The position numbers and the translations under genes are program-made. From Calothrix sp. NIES-4105 (lineage in GTDB: Bacteria; Cyanobacteriota; Cyanobacteriia; Cyanobacteriales; Nostocaceae): a stretch of 64,000 nt of DNA. The notes below the pieces were generated by a model, which saw only the letters and a list, made by a program, of their open reading frames with translations, had not been told where the DNA came from and searched no databases. Position 1 is the stretch's first letter. Every line of letters starts with the position of its first letter. The stretch is from contig NZ_AP018290.1 of NCBI RefSeq assembly GCF_002368415.1, positions 5,469,614 to 5,533,613 on the forward strand, read 5' to 3'. Positions 31,766 to 40,498 of this stretch are shown one piece after another.

Positions 31766-32908
31766 ATGAACCCTTTTCTAACTAATCTACGGTTGAAGTG
31801 GTTTACTGCCACTAGGGCACTTAATTACAGTACCGATTTCGTAACGATTCTTTATCAAATTTACCTAAATCACAATAAAATTATCCATTTTAGGGAAGGT
31901 TATCCAGTTTTTTCTTTATCAACACCCGCTTTGTTCAGTAAGCCTTCTGCCAATTTTATTTCTAGGGCTTTATACAGGACAATTCAAAACAAGAATTTAC
32001 CAAATATGATGAGTTTTGCCGTGAATGATGTTTGTAATGCTACTTGCGAGCATTGCAGCTTCTTTTCGGCAGTCGAAGAAGCGAATAGAGAAGTTTTAAC
32101 ACTTGAGCAATCGAAAAAACTAATTCAAGATGCTCAAGATTTAGGCGTTTCTGTGATGAATTTTGTAGGTGGTGAACCTTTAATGCGAGAGGATTTACCC
32201 GAAATTATTCGCTCTGTCAATAAAACCCTTGCTACAACTATCTTATTTACTAATGGATGGAATTTATTTGAGAGGGCAACAGAATTAAAAAAATCTGGGT
32301 TAGATAGTGTTTATATAAGTATTGATGCTGCTACAGCAGATAAACATGATAAGTTTCGTCAAAAGTCAGGTTTGTTTGATAGAGCTATTCAAGGAATACG
32401 CAAAGCCAAACAGCTAGGGTTTTCTTGTGGAATTTCTACTACTATGACTCCAGAATCTTATGAAGATGGAGAACTAGATAGAATCGTGGAGTTGGGAAAA
32501 CAAATAGGAATCCATGAAGTTCTCGTTTTTGATGCGCTACCTAGTGGAAGATATCAGGAACGTTTAGATTTAGTTGATAACCAAGACTGGGTAGAGTCCA
32601 TGATTAATTCAGCTAAAAAATATAATTTAGACAGTAGTTATCCGGGAGTTGTTTTCTTTGCCTATTTTAGTAGTTATCGAAGTGTTGGTTGTTCCTGTGG
32701 TACTAGCTACTTTTACACTTCTCCTTACGGAGATATTATGTCCTGTGATTTTAATCATGCTAAATTTGGGAATATTCTGCAAGAACCACTTTGGAAAATA
32801 TGGGATAGGTTAACCACTCTACCAGAATTTTGTCAGGCTAAATGGGGTGGGTGCAAAATCAAAGATTCGCAATATAGACAAAAAGAAGTTGTTTCTGGTG
32901 GCAAGTAA
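31766..32908 (+). CDS. Radical SAM protein with C-terminal Cys-rich (SPASM-like) region
   Basis: A 380-aa radical SAM enzyme, GGAG before the ATG. VCNATCEHCSF holds the CxxxCxxC cluster motif (about residue 92-99), FVGGEPLM is the GGE SAM-binding motif, and LFTNGW follows. The C-terminal region has SVGCSCGTSYFYTSPYGDIMSC and FCQAKWGGC, extra cysteines for an auxiliary Fe-S cluster. The N-terminal 70 residues are not typical of the family. The substrate cannot be told from sequence. No precursor peptide is adjacent; neighbours are membrane proteins and a prenyltransferase, so a small lipid or isoprenoid substrate is more likely than a peptide. First gene of a tight rightward set (next gene 5 bases away). 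Confidence 0.88.
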   Translation: MNPFLTNLRLKWFTATRALNYSTDFVTILYQIYLNHNKIIHFREGYPVFSLSTPALFSKPSANFISRALYRTIQNKNLPNMMSFAVNDVCNATCEHCSFFSAVEEANREVLTLEQSKKLIQDAQDLGVSVMNFVGGEPLMREDLPEIIRSVNKTLATTILFTNGWNLFERATELKKSGLDSVYISIDAATADKHDKFRQKSGLFDRAIQGIRKAKQLGFSCGISTTMTPESYEDGELDRIVELGKQIGIHEVLVFDALPSGRYQERLDLVDNQDWVESMINSAKKYNLDSSYPGVVFFAYFSSYRSVGCSCGTSYFYTSPYGDIMSCDFNHAKFGNILQEPLWKIWDRLTTLPEFCQAKWGGCKIKDSQYRQKEVVSGGK

Positions 32909-32913
32909 AACTT

Positions 32914-33942
32914 ATGATTTCAGATTTTTCTCTCATTCCAATACTTGCAACATGCAATTTTGATAAGACCCCAACTTTACCAATAATTTTGTTTGAGTCA
33001 TTTATTGGTTTGGGGTTTGTAGCTAGCATGTTATTTTTGCCAAAAATAAAAGATAAGATTTGGCAAAGGTTTGGTATTATGGCTGTAGGGGTGTTGCTAT
33101 TTGAGATGTTTACGGCGCCCATGTGGAATAATCATAGAATGGGTGAGTGGGCTTATTTATATCATGATGTTAGCTGGATTTTAACAATTGGTTGGACTTC
33201 TCTGATTTTGACTACTGTTTTAGTAGTTGATAAGTTACTTCCAAATATAAGAGAGTCGCAGAGATTTATGGTTTATTTGGGAGTGTTGACATTTTTGATT
33301 GTGCCTTTAGAAATATGGGCTGTGAATATTAATCTGCGTGGTTACTCGCCAGAAGTTAACAAAGTTTTATCTGGGGTTTCTCTTTTTAAAGTACCAATAG
33401 AGATTTTTTACTATACACCTGTATTTACAGGTTTAATTATTAGCTTTTATAAATACTGGAGCTTTGTAATTGATGATATACCATTAGTTCCTGTCAAACG
33501 TAGAAAATGGGTACGTGATATTACGATTGCTTTTATCGGTATCTTCTTGTTTGAAGTAATGGTAGAACCAATGGCAGCAAATCAAAAATTTCCTCAGTGG
33601 TCATATATTTTTCATGATATCAGCCTTTTTATTATCGGAACTTGGGTTTTGGTAATTGGGATTACTGCTGTTTTGATAGGAAAATTTTTTAGTCATTTAC
33701 CCATTATTTACAGATTTTTAATCGCATTAAGTATTACTACGTCTTTAGCTATACCGATTGAAGCAACATTTATTAGAAATGGTTTTAGGGTATATAGTGC
33801 CAGCGCTCAACATTTTTATACAGGTGTGTTTATGCCTGTTTTAAAGATACCTATTGAAGTTGCATTTGCTGTTCCTTTTTATATGGCGTTAATGATTGCT
33901 TTCATACGTTATTGGGAAAATATTTTAGATAATAATTTGTAG
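32914..33942 (+). CDS. Polytopic membrane protein with internal duplication
   Basis: A 342-aa protein of about eight to nine hydrophobic segments built of two similar halves. FEMFTAPMWNNHRMGEWAYL with YHDVSW in half 1 matches FEVMVEPMAANQKFPQWSYI with FHDISL in half 2, and FKVPIEIFYYTP matches LKIPIEVAFAVP. Conserved Glu, Asn, Trp and His-Asp pairs within membrane segments suggest an enzyme active site rather than a transporter. The repeated V/I-P-I-E motif recalls the P-L-E-E of membrane lycopene-cyclase (CrtYc/Yd) domains, which are also paired, but this is only a resemblance. Linked to a UbiA prenyltransferase, it may be a terpene-modifying enzyme. Unnamed family. Confidence 0.65.
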   Translation: MISDFSLIPILATCNFDKTPTLPIILFESFIGLGFVASMLFLPKIKDKIWQRFGIMAVGVLLFEMFTAPMWNNHRMGEWAYLYHDVSWILTIGWTSLILTTVLVVDKLLPNIRESQRFMVYLGVLTFLIVPLEIWAVNINLRGYSPEVNKVLSGVSLFKVPIEIFYYTPVFTGLIISFYKYWSFVIDDIPLVPVKRRKWVRDITIAFIGIFLFEVMVEPMAANQKFPQWSYIFHDISLFIIGTWVLVIGITAVLIGKFFSHLPIIYRFLIALSITTSLAIPIEATFIRNGFRVYSASAQHFYTGVFMPVLKIPIEVAFAVPFYMALMIAFIRYWENILDNNL

Positions 33943-33954
33943 GGGGCAGGGTGA

Positions 33955-34386
33955 ATGAGACGATTTATACAAATTTTAATAGGCATCCCAATTACATTTG
34001 GTTCTCTAGCACTAATGTCTGGTGGTGTTCAACCTGCATTGCAAATAGTTCAGCTATCACTTCTTTGCACTCTAGGAATTAGCTTAGTAGTTTGGATTCC
34101 CCTTTGCTGGTTTGTTGGTTGGGTAGTACTAAAGATTGTTGAAAGTATATCTGGGCAAATTCTTGTACCATATGATTCTGCAGAAATAAGTAATAATGTA
34201 CTTAGAGAACAAAATGTTTCACTGGCGCCTGAAAATATTTCTTTGGCTAATTATATCGAAAAAGGTATTAAGCAAGGTTGGAGCGAAACTCAAATTATTA
34301 GCAGACTAAGAGCGCAAGGTTGGAACGATGAGGAAATTGCAGAAGCTCAATTAGTTGTAAGAGCCAAGTTGGAAGGTAATTCATAA
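33955..34386 (+). CDS. Small two-helix membrane protein with UBA-like tail
   Basis: A 143-aa protein with two transmembrane helices (about 5-25 and 32-62) and a cytoplasmic tail ending SETQIISRLRAQGWNDEEIAEAQL, a short helical motif like those in prokaryotic UBA-type or shufflon-like tails found on many membrane proteins. AGGG precedes the start, and its stop codon ends at 34386, directly before the next ATG. Role unknown. It is probably an accessory subunit of the flanking membrane enzymes. Confidence 0.65.
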   Translation: MRRFIQILIGIPITFGSLALMSGGVQPALQIVQLSLLCTLGISLVVWIPLCWFVGWVVLKIVESISGQILVPYDSAEISNNVLREQNVSLAPENISLANYIEKGIKQGWSETQIISRLRAQGWNDEEIAEAQLVVRAKLEGNS

Positions 34387-35298
34387 ATGCTGCTAGAACA
34401 AAATCGATGGTGGATTTATCAAAAAGAACGTTTTCCTGTAATTAAAAACGGGCTATTAATCGCTGTTTTTAGTGGTTCTGCAGTAGGTTATTCTTGTTTG
34501 TTGCGTGGTGATAATAATATACCTAGTTTATCTTCATTATTAGTTGCGTTTATTAGTATTTTTATTTTCTTTCTACAATTGCGAATAGCTGATGAATTTA
34601 AAGATTTTTCCGATGATGCTCGCTACCGTTCTTATCGCCCAGTTCCTAGAGGATTAGTCAGTTTGGATGAATTGGGTTGGGTAAGTGTTTTGGGTGCAAC
34701 AATTCAGTTGGGGTTGAGTGTTTATTTATCACCTTGGTTGGTGTTGGTGTTGGGTGGAGTTTGGCTTTATATCGGGTTGATGTGGCAAGAGTTTTTTGTG
34801 GCTAAGTGGTTGAAGGCTCATCCTTTGATTTATATGTTGAGCCATATGCTAATTATGCCTCTGATTAACTTTTATGGTACTGCTTGTGATTGGTTGGTTA
34901 CTGGCTCATTGGCGCCAGTTAATGGGTTATGGTTTTTGTTGGCTAGCTTTTTTAATGGGATGGTGATTGAAATTGGTCGGAAAATTCGGGCGCCGAATGA
35001 TGAGGAGTTTGGGGTGGAAACTTATAGTAGTTTGTGGGGGTATAAAAATGCGGTGCTGGTTTGGCTGTTTGCGCTTGGTTTAGGTGCGTTTGCTAGTTTG
35101 TTTGCGGCGTTTCAAATTAATGAAATTACTTTAGTTGGTTTTGTGGTGGTTATATTGTTACTTGGTGCTGTGGGAGTTGCATGGGTTTTTCGGCGCCAAC
35201 CTGTAAGTAAGTGGGCGAATTTTATTGATATTATGTCAGGGCTTTGGACTTTGTTTGTTTATCTTAGTTTGGGTGTTTTACCAAGCCTTGTGGCATAG
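34387..35298 (+). CDS. UbiA-superfamily prenyltransferase
   Basis: A 303-aa membrane protein with about eight helices. The first Asp-rich motif is present as RIADEFKDFSDDARYRSYRP (D-x-x-x-D followed by YRPVPRG, the UbiA signature), and the second lies in IEIGRKIRAPNDEEFGVETY. UbiA enzymes move a polyprenyl chain from the diphosphate onto an aromatic or other acceptor, and some cyclise terpenes. The acceptor is unknown here. The start abuts the upstream stop, so it is translated with the two membrane proteins and the radical SAM gene. A 171-base repeat-filled gap follows. Confidence 0.85.
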   Translation: MLLEQNRWWIYQKERFPVIKNGLLIAVFSGSAVGYSCLLRGDNNIPSLSSLLVAFISIFIFFLQLRIADEFKDFSDDARYRSYRPVPRGLVSLDELGWVSVLGATIQLGLSVYLSPWLVLVLGGVWLYIGLMWQEFFVAKWLKAHPLIYMLSHMLIMPLINFYGTACDWLVTGSLAPVNGLWFLLASFFNGMVIEIGRKIRAPNDEEFGVETYSSLWGYKNAVLVWLFALGLGAFASLFAAFQINEITLVGFVVVILLLGAVGVAWVFRRQPVSKWANFIDIMSGLWTLFVYLSLGVLPSLVA

Positions 35299-35469
35299 GC
35301 GTCCTCGCCTGTGCAGTGGATATATTTTTTTACCACAGAGGCACAGAGAGCGCAGAGAGGAGAGATTTATGTAATGAACCACAAAGGACACAAAGGGCAC
35401 AAAGGAAGAAAAGAGAGGTAAGAGGGGATTTTAGGATATACAATTTTTTAAAAATAATGCTATATAATT
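35299..35469. repeat. Dispersed CACAGAGG/CACAAAGG repeat array
   Basis: Gap inside the cluster filled by a CTTGTGGCATAGGCG..CGCCTGTGC palindrome and then purine-rich CACAGAGG and CACAAAGGGCACAAAGG units. It may partly uncouple the RPH-like gene from the genes to the left. Confidence 0.6.
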
Positions 35470-38037
35470 ATGAATTATATTATTTATCCCAAATCTACAC
35501 AGGCAGATTACTTAATAGGTGGTAAAGCAAAAACTCTTTTTGATTTACAACGTAATGGTTTTCTCATTCCTCAAGGTTTTGCTCTTTCTATCAGTGCTTG
35601 GTCGGATTGTTTTACTCCTGAACAGCATTGTTGTTGGAAAGCACAAGATGAAGTTTTAATTGAGCAATTACTCTTTAGTATTCAATTACATCCAACGGTT
35701 CAAGAAGAAATTCAACAAGCTGTTAAAGTACTTTGTCCGAATGGTGAGTTGGTAGCGGTGCGTTCTTCTGCTATTGATGAAGATGGTGTGCAATATTCGT
35801 TTGCTGGGCAGTTGGATAGTTTTTTGAATGTCACTCCTGAAGATGTTCCTGCTAAGGTTGTGGAGGTTTGGCGTTCTGGTTTTAGTCACCGGGTTCTTGC
35901 TTATCGTCGTCAGCATGGTTTACCTTTAATAGCTTCTCCTCCTGCTGTTTTAATTCAGCATATGATTAACCCAAGTGTTTCTGGGGTTGCTTTTAGTGCT
36001 GACCCTGTAACGGGTAGACGTTCTGTAGCAGTGGTTAATGCTGTTTCTGGTAATGCTGTTTCTCTGGTATCGGGAGAATGTAATGCTGACACATATTATA
36101 TAGATATAAAGGGTAATATTATTCAGCATCAAGCTACTGAGCAACTGCTGGAAGATAAACAAATTGCTGAAATTACAGCTTTGGTACGTCAGGTGAGTAA
36201 ACATTTTACTCGTCCCCAAGATATTGAATGGGCAATTGAAGACAAACAGCTATATCTACTACAATCTCGTTCTATCACAACTTTGGCGCCAATTCCTGAC
36301 CCAGATGGACTATTAAATTTGTGGGATAACAGCAATATTGCCGAAAGTTACAATGGTGTTACTACTCCTTTAACTTTTAGCTTCGCGCGTAAGGCTTATG
36401 AAGAAGTATATCGTCAGTTTTGCTACTTCATGGGAGTTCCTCAAACTATAATCTCTCTTCATCATGATACGTTTGCTCGGATGATTGGGTTAATTAGAGG
36501 ACGTGTTTACTACAATTTACTAAGTTGGTATAAAGTATTGGCTCTGTTGCCGGGATTTAAGTTAAATCGTGGCTTTATGGAGCAGATGATGGGTGTACGA
36601 GAATCTTTACCAGAAAATATTGTTAGTGAATTACAAGCTGCAACTTGGCAGGATAAGTTACAGGATAGCTGGCACCTATTAAAAACGTTTGCTGGTTTAG
36701 TAACGAATTATTTACTATTACCTAAACGAATTCAGAAATTTTACTCACGATTAGAGAATGCTTTGTACTTATCAGAACCAAATTTAGCTGATTGGCGCGC
36801 TGATGAGTTGGCGGCATATTATCGTAAAATTGAGGGTCAATTACTTAGCCGTTGGGATGCTCCTCTCATCAATGATTTCTTTGCGATGATTTTTTATGGA
36901 GTGTTGCGGCGCCTAACAGAGAAATGGTGCGGTGAACACCTAGCTAGTTTGCAAAATGATTTAATTAGTGGCGAAGGTAAGATTATTAGCACCGAACCTG
37001 CAGAACGAATGCAAAAAATGGCTAGTTTGGTGAGGGAAAATGTTTTCTTCGTCAAATTACTGTGTGAGGGTTCCTTAGATGAAATTCTCCAAGAAATCAA
37101 ACAACTGCCATTTCAAGGGCAATATCAAGAATATTTAGAAAAATTTGGCGACCGCTGTTTAGAAGAGTTGAAATTAGAGAGTCCAACGCTTCACGACCAA
37201 CCTCTACCGTTATTGCGAGCTATTGGACAATTGGCAAAGTTAGAACAAGTAGAGCAAAAAACACCCAATAATCGTCAACAAGCAGAAGAAAGGAAAGATG
37301 AGATATTAAAAAATTATCCCTTGCGAAAGTTAATATTTAACTGGGTATTAAAAAACGCCCGCATCCGGGTACGAGAGCGTGAAAATTTGCGGTTTGAACG
37401 TACCCGTGTTTTTGGTAGAGCAAGACAAGTATTTCTAGAATTAGGGCGCCGTTTTTACGCTCTCGATTTATTAGCATCACCACAAGACATTTTTTATCTA
37501 GAAGTAAACGAGATACTAGGATTTATTGAAGGTACAACTACCTGCACAGATTTAAAAGGATTGGTGGGTGTGCGTCAAGCCGAATTTGCCAAATATCGAG
37601 AAATGGCGCCTCCAGACTCGCGATTTGAAACTCGTGGCATTATTTATCAAGGCAACTCCTTTGTACAACCCGCAAAAATAACACAGTCAGAATTAACATC
37701 GCAAAAACAGGGTATTGGCTGTTCTGGAGGTATAGTCAGAGGTTGCGTGCGAGTAATCAAAGACCCCAAACAAGTTTTAAGTGGTGAAAATCAAACTTTA
37801 TTCCCAAAAGACACAATTCTCGTTGCCGAACGTACAGACCCAGGATGGATATTACTTTTTCCTTTCGCCGCTGGATTGCTAGTAGAATGCGGTAGTTTAT
37901 TGTCTCATGCAGCAATTGTTTCACGAGAGTTAGGAATTCCAGCAATTACTTCCGTTCCTAATGTTACCCAATGGTTAAAAGATGGCGACAAAGTAGAAAT
38001 GAATGGCAGTACAGGAATAATCACCAAAATTGCTTAA
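35470..38037 (+). CDS. RPH-like ATP-dependent dikinase (PEP-synthase superfamily)
   Basis: An 855-aa enzyme with an N-terminal ATP-grasp domain (GGKAKTLFDLQRNGF; VRSSAIDEDGVQYSFAGQ; GVAFSADPVTGRR; DIEWAIEDKQLYLLQSR, about 1-275), a large middle region (about 275-750) and a C-terminal phosphohistidine swivel domain (CGSLLSHAAIVSRELGIPAI, about 800). In PEP synthase the His domain is central and a PEP barrel follows. Here the His domain is last and there is no barrel, the order and length of rifampin phosphotransferase. It therefore probably phosphorylates a small molecule bound by the middle domain, releasing AMP and phosphate. The gene is in a lipid/terpenoid-like cluster, so the substrate is more likely a pathway intermediate than an antibiotic. 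Confidence 0.8.
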   Translation: MNYIIYPKSTQADYLIGGKAKTLFDLQRNGFLIPQGFALSISAWSDCFTPEQHCCWKAQDEVLIEQLLFSIQLHPTVQEEIQQAVKVLCPNGELVAVRSSAIDEDGVQYSFAGQLDSFLNVTPEDVPAKVVEVWRSGFSHRVLAYRRQHGLPLIASPPAVLIQHMINPSVSGVAFSADPVTGRRSVAVVNAVSGNAVSLVSGECNADTYYIDIKGNIIQHQATEQLLEDKQIAEITALVRQVSKHFTRPQDIEWAIEDKQLYLLQSRSITTLAPIPDPDGLLNLWDNSNIAESYNGVTTPLTFSFARKAYEEVYRQFCYFMGVPQTIISLHHDTFARMIGLIRGRVYYNLLSWYKVLALLPGFKLNRGFMEQMMGVRESLPENIVSELQAATWQDKLQDSWHLLKTFAGLVTNYLLLPKRIQKFYSRLENALYLSEPNLADWRADELAAYYRKIEGQLLSRWDAPLINDFFAMIFYGVLRRLTEKWCGEHLASLQNDLISGEGKIISTEPAERMQKMASLVRENVFFVKLLCEGSLDEILQEIKQLPFQGQYQEYLEKFGDRCLEELKLESPTLHDQPLPLLRAIGQLAKLEQVEQKTPNNRQQAEERKDEILKNYPLRKLIFNWVLKNARIRVRERENLRFERTRVFGRARQVFLELGRRFYALDLLASPQDIFYLEVNEILGFIEGTTTCTDLKGLVGVRQAEFAKYREMAPPDSRFETRGIIYQGNSFVQPAKITQSELTSQKQGIGCSGGIVRGCVRVIKDPKQVLSGENQTLFPKDTILVAERTDPGWILLFPFAAGLLVECGSLLSHAAIVSRELGIPAITSVPNVTQWLKDGDKVEMNGSTGIITKIA

Positions 38038-38081
38038 TGGCTTGCTTGTGGCACAGGCGTCAAAAGCCTGTGTCGCCTCTC

Positions 38082-38357
38082 TTAATTCTTCCTTCGTGTC
38101 CTTTGTGCCTTTGTGGTTAATCCCTCTTCCCTCTGTGGTAAAAATAGAGATTCAAACATCAATATAGCCAAATTAGCAATACCTAACGTAAAAGCAATAG
38201 CCCCTATCACCCCATGTAATTCAGGAGTCCTTCTCATTTGCTCATCCCAAGCTAGCCACAGAACAGGAAAAGTATGTATCGCTCCTGCCGCTATCAATGC
38301 GATTGCAGCTAATAATTTAACATAATGTATGATAAATAACTTTGTCTTACGTAACAC
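38082..38357 (-). CDS. Small membrane protein with repeat-derived C-terminus
   Basis: A 91-aa protein with two transmembrane segments (FIIHYVKLLAAIALIAAGAI and IGAIAFTLGIANLAILMF). The pattern of His, Trp and Glu residues (IHTFPVLWLAWDE) resembles small cyanobacterial membrane proteins of unknown role. The last 14 residues, LTTKAQRTRRKN, are encoded by a CACAAAGGCACAAAGGACAC dispersed repeat that has extended the frame. It is opposite in strand to the flanking cluster genes. Confidence 0.6.
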   Translation of the reverse strand: MLRKTKLFIIHYVKLLAAIALIAAGAIHTFPVLWLAWDEQMRRTPELHGVIGAIAFTLGIANLAILMFESLFLPQREEGLTTKAQRTRRKN

Positions 38358-38452
38358 CTTTACACCATAAATGTATTAAATTGAATAATACTTACATAGG
38401 AACATGATAAAAATCCGATTAATTTTTAACTCAATTTTTAAATACCAATTAA

Positions 38453-39553
38453 ATGCCAAGTGAAATAAGCAACAAAGCAGATTTTTCAAAAATTCGCTAT
38501 GCTCAATGTTGGGAAGATGCGGATATACTGTTGGATGCGCTCGACATTCAAAGGACTGACGTTTGCTTATCTATTGCCTCTGCTGGTGATAATACTTTAG
38601 CGATGTTAAGCCATAGTCCAGCTAGAGTAATCGCAGTAGATATTAATCCTGCACAAATTGCTTGTTTGGAGTTACGAGTTGCAGCTTACCGAGAACTTAG
38701 TCATCCCGAATTATTGGTATTAATTGGGTCATTGCCTGGAGACGGCGCCCATAGAATTAGTTTATATCATCGCTGTCGCTCTCAACTATCCACAGTGACT
38801 CGTCAATTTTGGGATAAACGTAGCACGGCAATAGCGCTAGGAATTGGCACAGCAGGTAAATTCGAGCGCTATTTAAGTTTATTTCGCTCAATATTACCTC
38901 TAATTCACAATCAGGATATTATTACCGAAGCTATTACAGATAAAACAGAAACAGAACGTCACATATTTTACCAACAACACTGGAATAATCATCGTTGGCA
39001 ATTATTTTTTAAAATCTTCTTTTCTCAGTTTATATTAGGTCGTTTAGGGCGCCACCCAAGTTTTTTTGATTACGCTCAAAAGGATGTAGCAGAGCATTTA
39101 TTACAGCGTACTGCCTACGCAATGACCACAATAAACCCTTCTGATAACCCTTACCTACAATGGATTGCGACAGGACAACATCTAACTGCATTACCCTACG
39201 CTTTGCGTCCTGAAAACTTTGAGATAATTCGCGCAAACCTTGACCGTTTGGAGTGGCACTGCACAGCAATTGAAGATTTGTTAAGCTATCTAGATTATGA
39301 CTTTATTAATAAATATAACTTAAGTAATATTTTTGAGTATATGTCTAATCAGAATTACGAGAATTTGCTTAAAAAGCTAGTACGTGTAGGTAAAAGTAGC
39401 GCGCGGTTAGCTTATTGGAACTTACTAGCAAAACGTTCTCGTCCAGAAGACATGAAGAATTTATTATATTCTCTTACTTCAGAAGCAACTAGGCTGTATC
39501 AACAAGATAAAGCTTTTTTTTACAGTGCCTTTATCTTAGAAGAAATTATCTGA
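38453..39553 (+). CDS. DUF3419/BtaA-like 3-amino-3-carboxypropyltransferase
   Basis: A 366-aa SAM-dependent enzyme. FSKIRYAQCWEDADILLDAL, LSIASAGDNTLAML and VIAVDINPAQIACLELRV are the conserved N-terminal and SAM-binding blocks of DUF3419, whose characterised member BtaA moves the 3-amino-3-carboxypropyl group of SAM to diacylglycerol, making the homoserine ether head group of betaine lipids. BtaB (the N-methyltransferase) is absent, so the product here would keep a free amine unless modified by the next gene, a GNAT. The downstream gene starts 2 bases after the stop, so the two are co-translated. Confidence 0.85.
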   Translation: MPSEISNKADFSKIRYAQCWEDADILLDALDIQRTDVCLSIASAGDNTLAMLSHSPARVIAVDINPAQIACLELRVAAYRELSHPELLVLIGSLPGDGAHRISLYHRCRSQLSTVTRQFWDKRSTAIALGIGTAGKFERYLSLFRSILPLIHNQDIITEAITDKTETERHIFYQQHWNNHRWQLFFKIFFSQFILGRLGRHPSFFDYAQKDVAEHLLQRTAYAMTTINPSDNPYLQWIATGQHLTALPYALRPENFEIIRANLDRLEWHCTAIEDLLSYLDYDFINKYNLSNIFEYMSNQNYENLLKKLVRVGKSSARLAYWNLLAKRSRPEDMKNLLYSLTSEATRLYQQDKAFFYSAFILEEII

Positions 39554-39554
39554 A

Positions 39555-40490
39555 ATGCAACAATTAACCCTCCCCAACTTTGTACAAACAAAAGATATTA
39601 CAGATGCTGATGCCCACTGGCGCCTCCAAAGCGATACTCAGGTAGTGGGGCAATACTCTTTGTGGTGGAAACAAACACCATCACTCAATGGATGTAAACT
39701 TGGTTTTATCGGACACTACCAAGTGCTGGATAAAAATGCCACAACTGTTTTAGCACATGCTTGTAAGCAACTTGCGTCCCTTGGTTGTAATTTAGCAGTT
39801 GCACCAATTGACGGCAATACTTGGCAGCGTTATCGATTGTTAACAGAACGAGGTACACATCCAACGTTTTTCTTAGAACCCGATAACCCAGATAATTGGC
39901 ACCAACACTTTATTGAGCATGATTTTACACCACTGGCTAATTATAGTTCCAGTTTAAATACTGATTTAACGCAAGTAGATTATCGTTTGCAATTCGTAGA
40001 GCAGCGATGCAAACAGGCAAACATTCACATCCGCACGTTAGATTTACAAAACCAACAGCAAGAACTACATCATATATATAATGTAGCGATTCAAAGCTTT
40101 CGGAATAATTTTCTGTACACACCAATTAATGAAGCTCAATTTATTACCCAGTATCAATCATTGCTACCCTACATACAACCAGAATTGGTATTAATTGCAG
40201 AACATAACCAAAATCCTGTAGGGTTTCTATTTGCTATACCTGATTGGTCGCAAAAACAAAGAGGAGAACCTATCAATACCATCATTATAAAAACCGTAGC
40301 CATTTTACCAAAACGTATATACGCGGGATTAGGCAATTTACTAGTAGCCAAAAGTCAGCAAATAGCTCATAAACTTGGATATTCACAAGCTATTCACGCT
40401 TTAATGCACGATGCAAACCCTTCCCGTAATTTAAGCAATCGCTATGCAACCACAATACGTCGATATACACTCTTTAGCAAAAAAATCTAA
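39555..40490 (+). CDS. GNAT-family N-acyltransferase
   Basis: A 311-aa protein with an N-terminal GNAT-like half (IGHYQVLDKNATTVLAHACKQL) and a C-terminal half with PELVLIAEHNQNPVGFLFAIPD, TIIIKTVAILPKRIYAGLGNLL (acetyl- or acyl-CoA binding region, R/Q-x-x-G-x-G/A degenerated to KRIYAGLG) and ALMHDANPSRNLSNRYA. Length and the bipartite form suggest a double-GNAT acyltransferase. Tightly coupled to the BtaA-like gene and 8 bases before the adenylating enzyme, it is a good candidate to acylate the amine made by BtaA. That is inference. Confidence 0.75.
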   Translation: MQQLTLPNFVQTKDITDADAHWRLQSDTQVVGQYSLWWKQTPSLNGCKLGFIGHYQVLDKNATTVLAHACKQLASLGCNLAVAPIDGNTWQRYRLLTERGTHPTFFLEPDNPDNWHQHFIEHDFTPLANYSSSLNTDLTQVDYRLQFVEQRCKQANIHIRTLDLQNQQQELHHIYNVAIQSFRNNFLYTPINEAQFITQYQSLLPYIQPELVLIAEHNQNPVGFLFAIPDWSQKQRGEPINTIIIKTVAILPKRIYAGLGNLLVAKSQQIAHKLGYSQAIHALMHDANPSRNLSNRYATTIRRYTLFSKKI

Positions 40491-40498
40491 ATTTATTA

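Noticed and set aside
35316-35525. 69-aa frame in the cluster gap
   Set aside because: Encoded by the CACAGAGG/CACAAAGG repeat and overlaps the RPH-like start.
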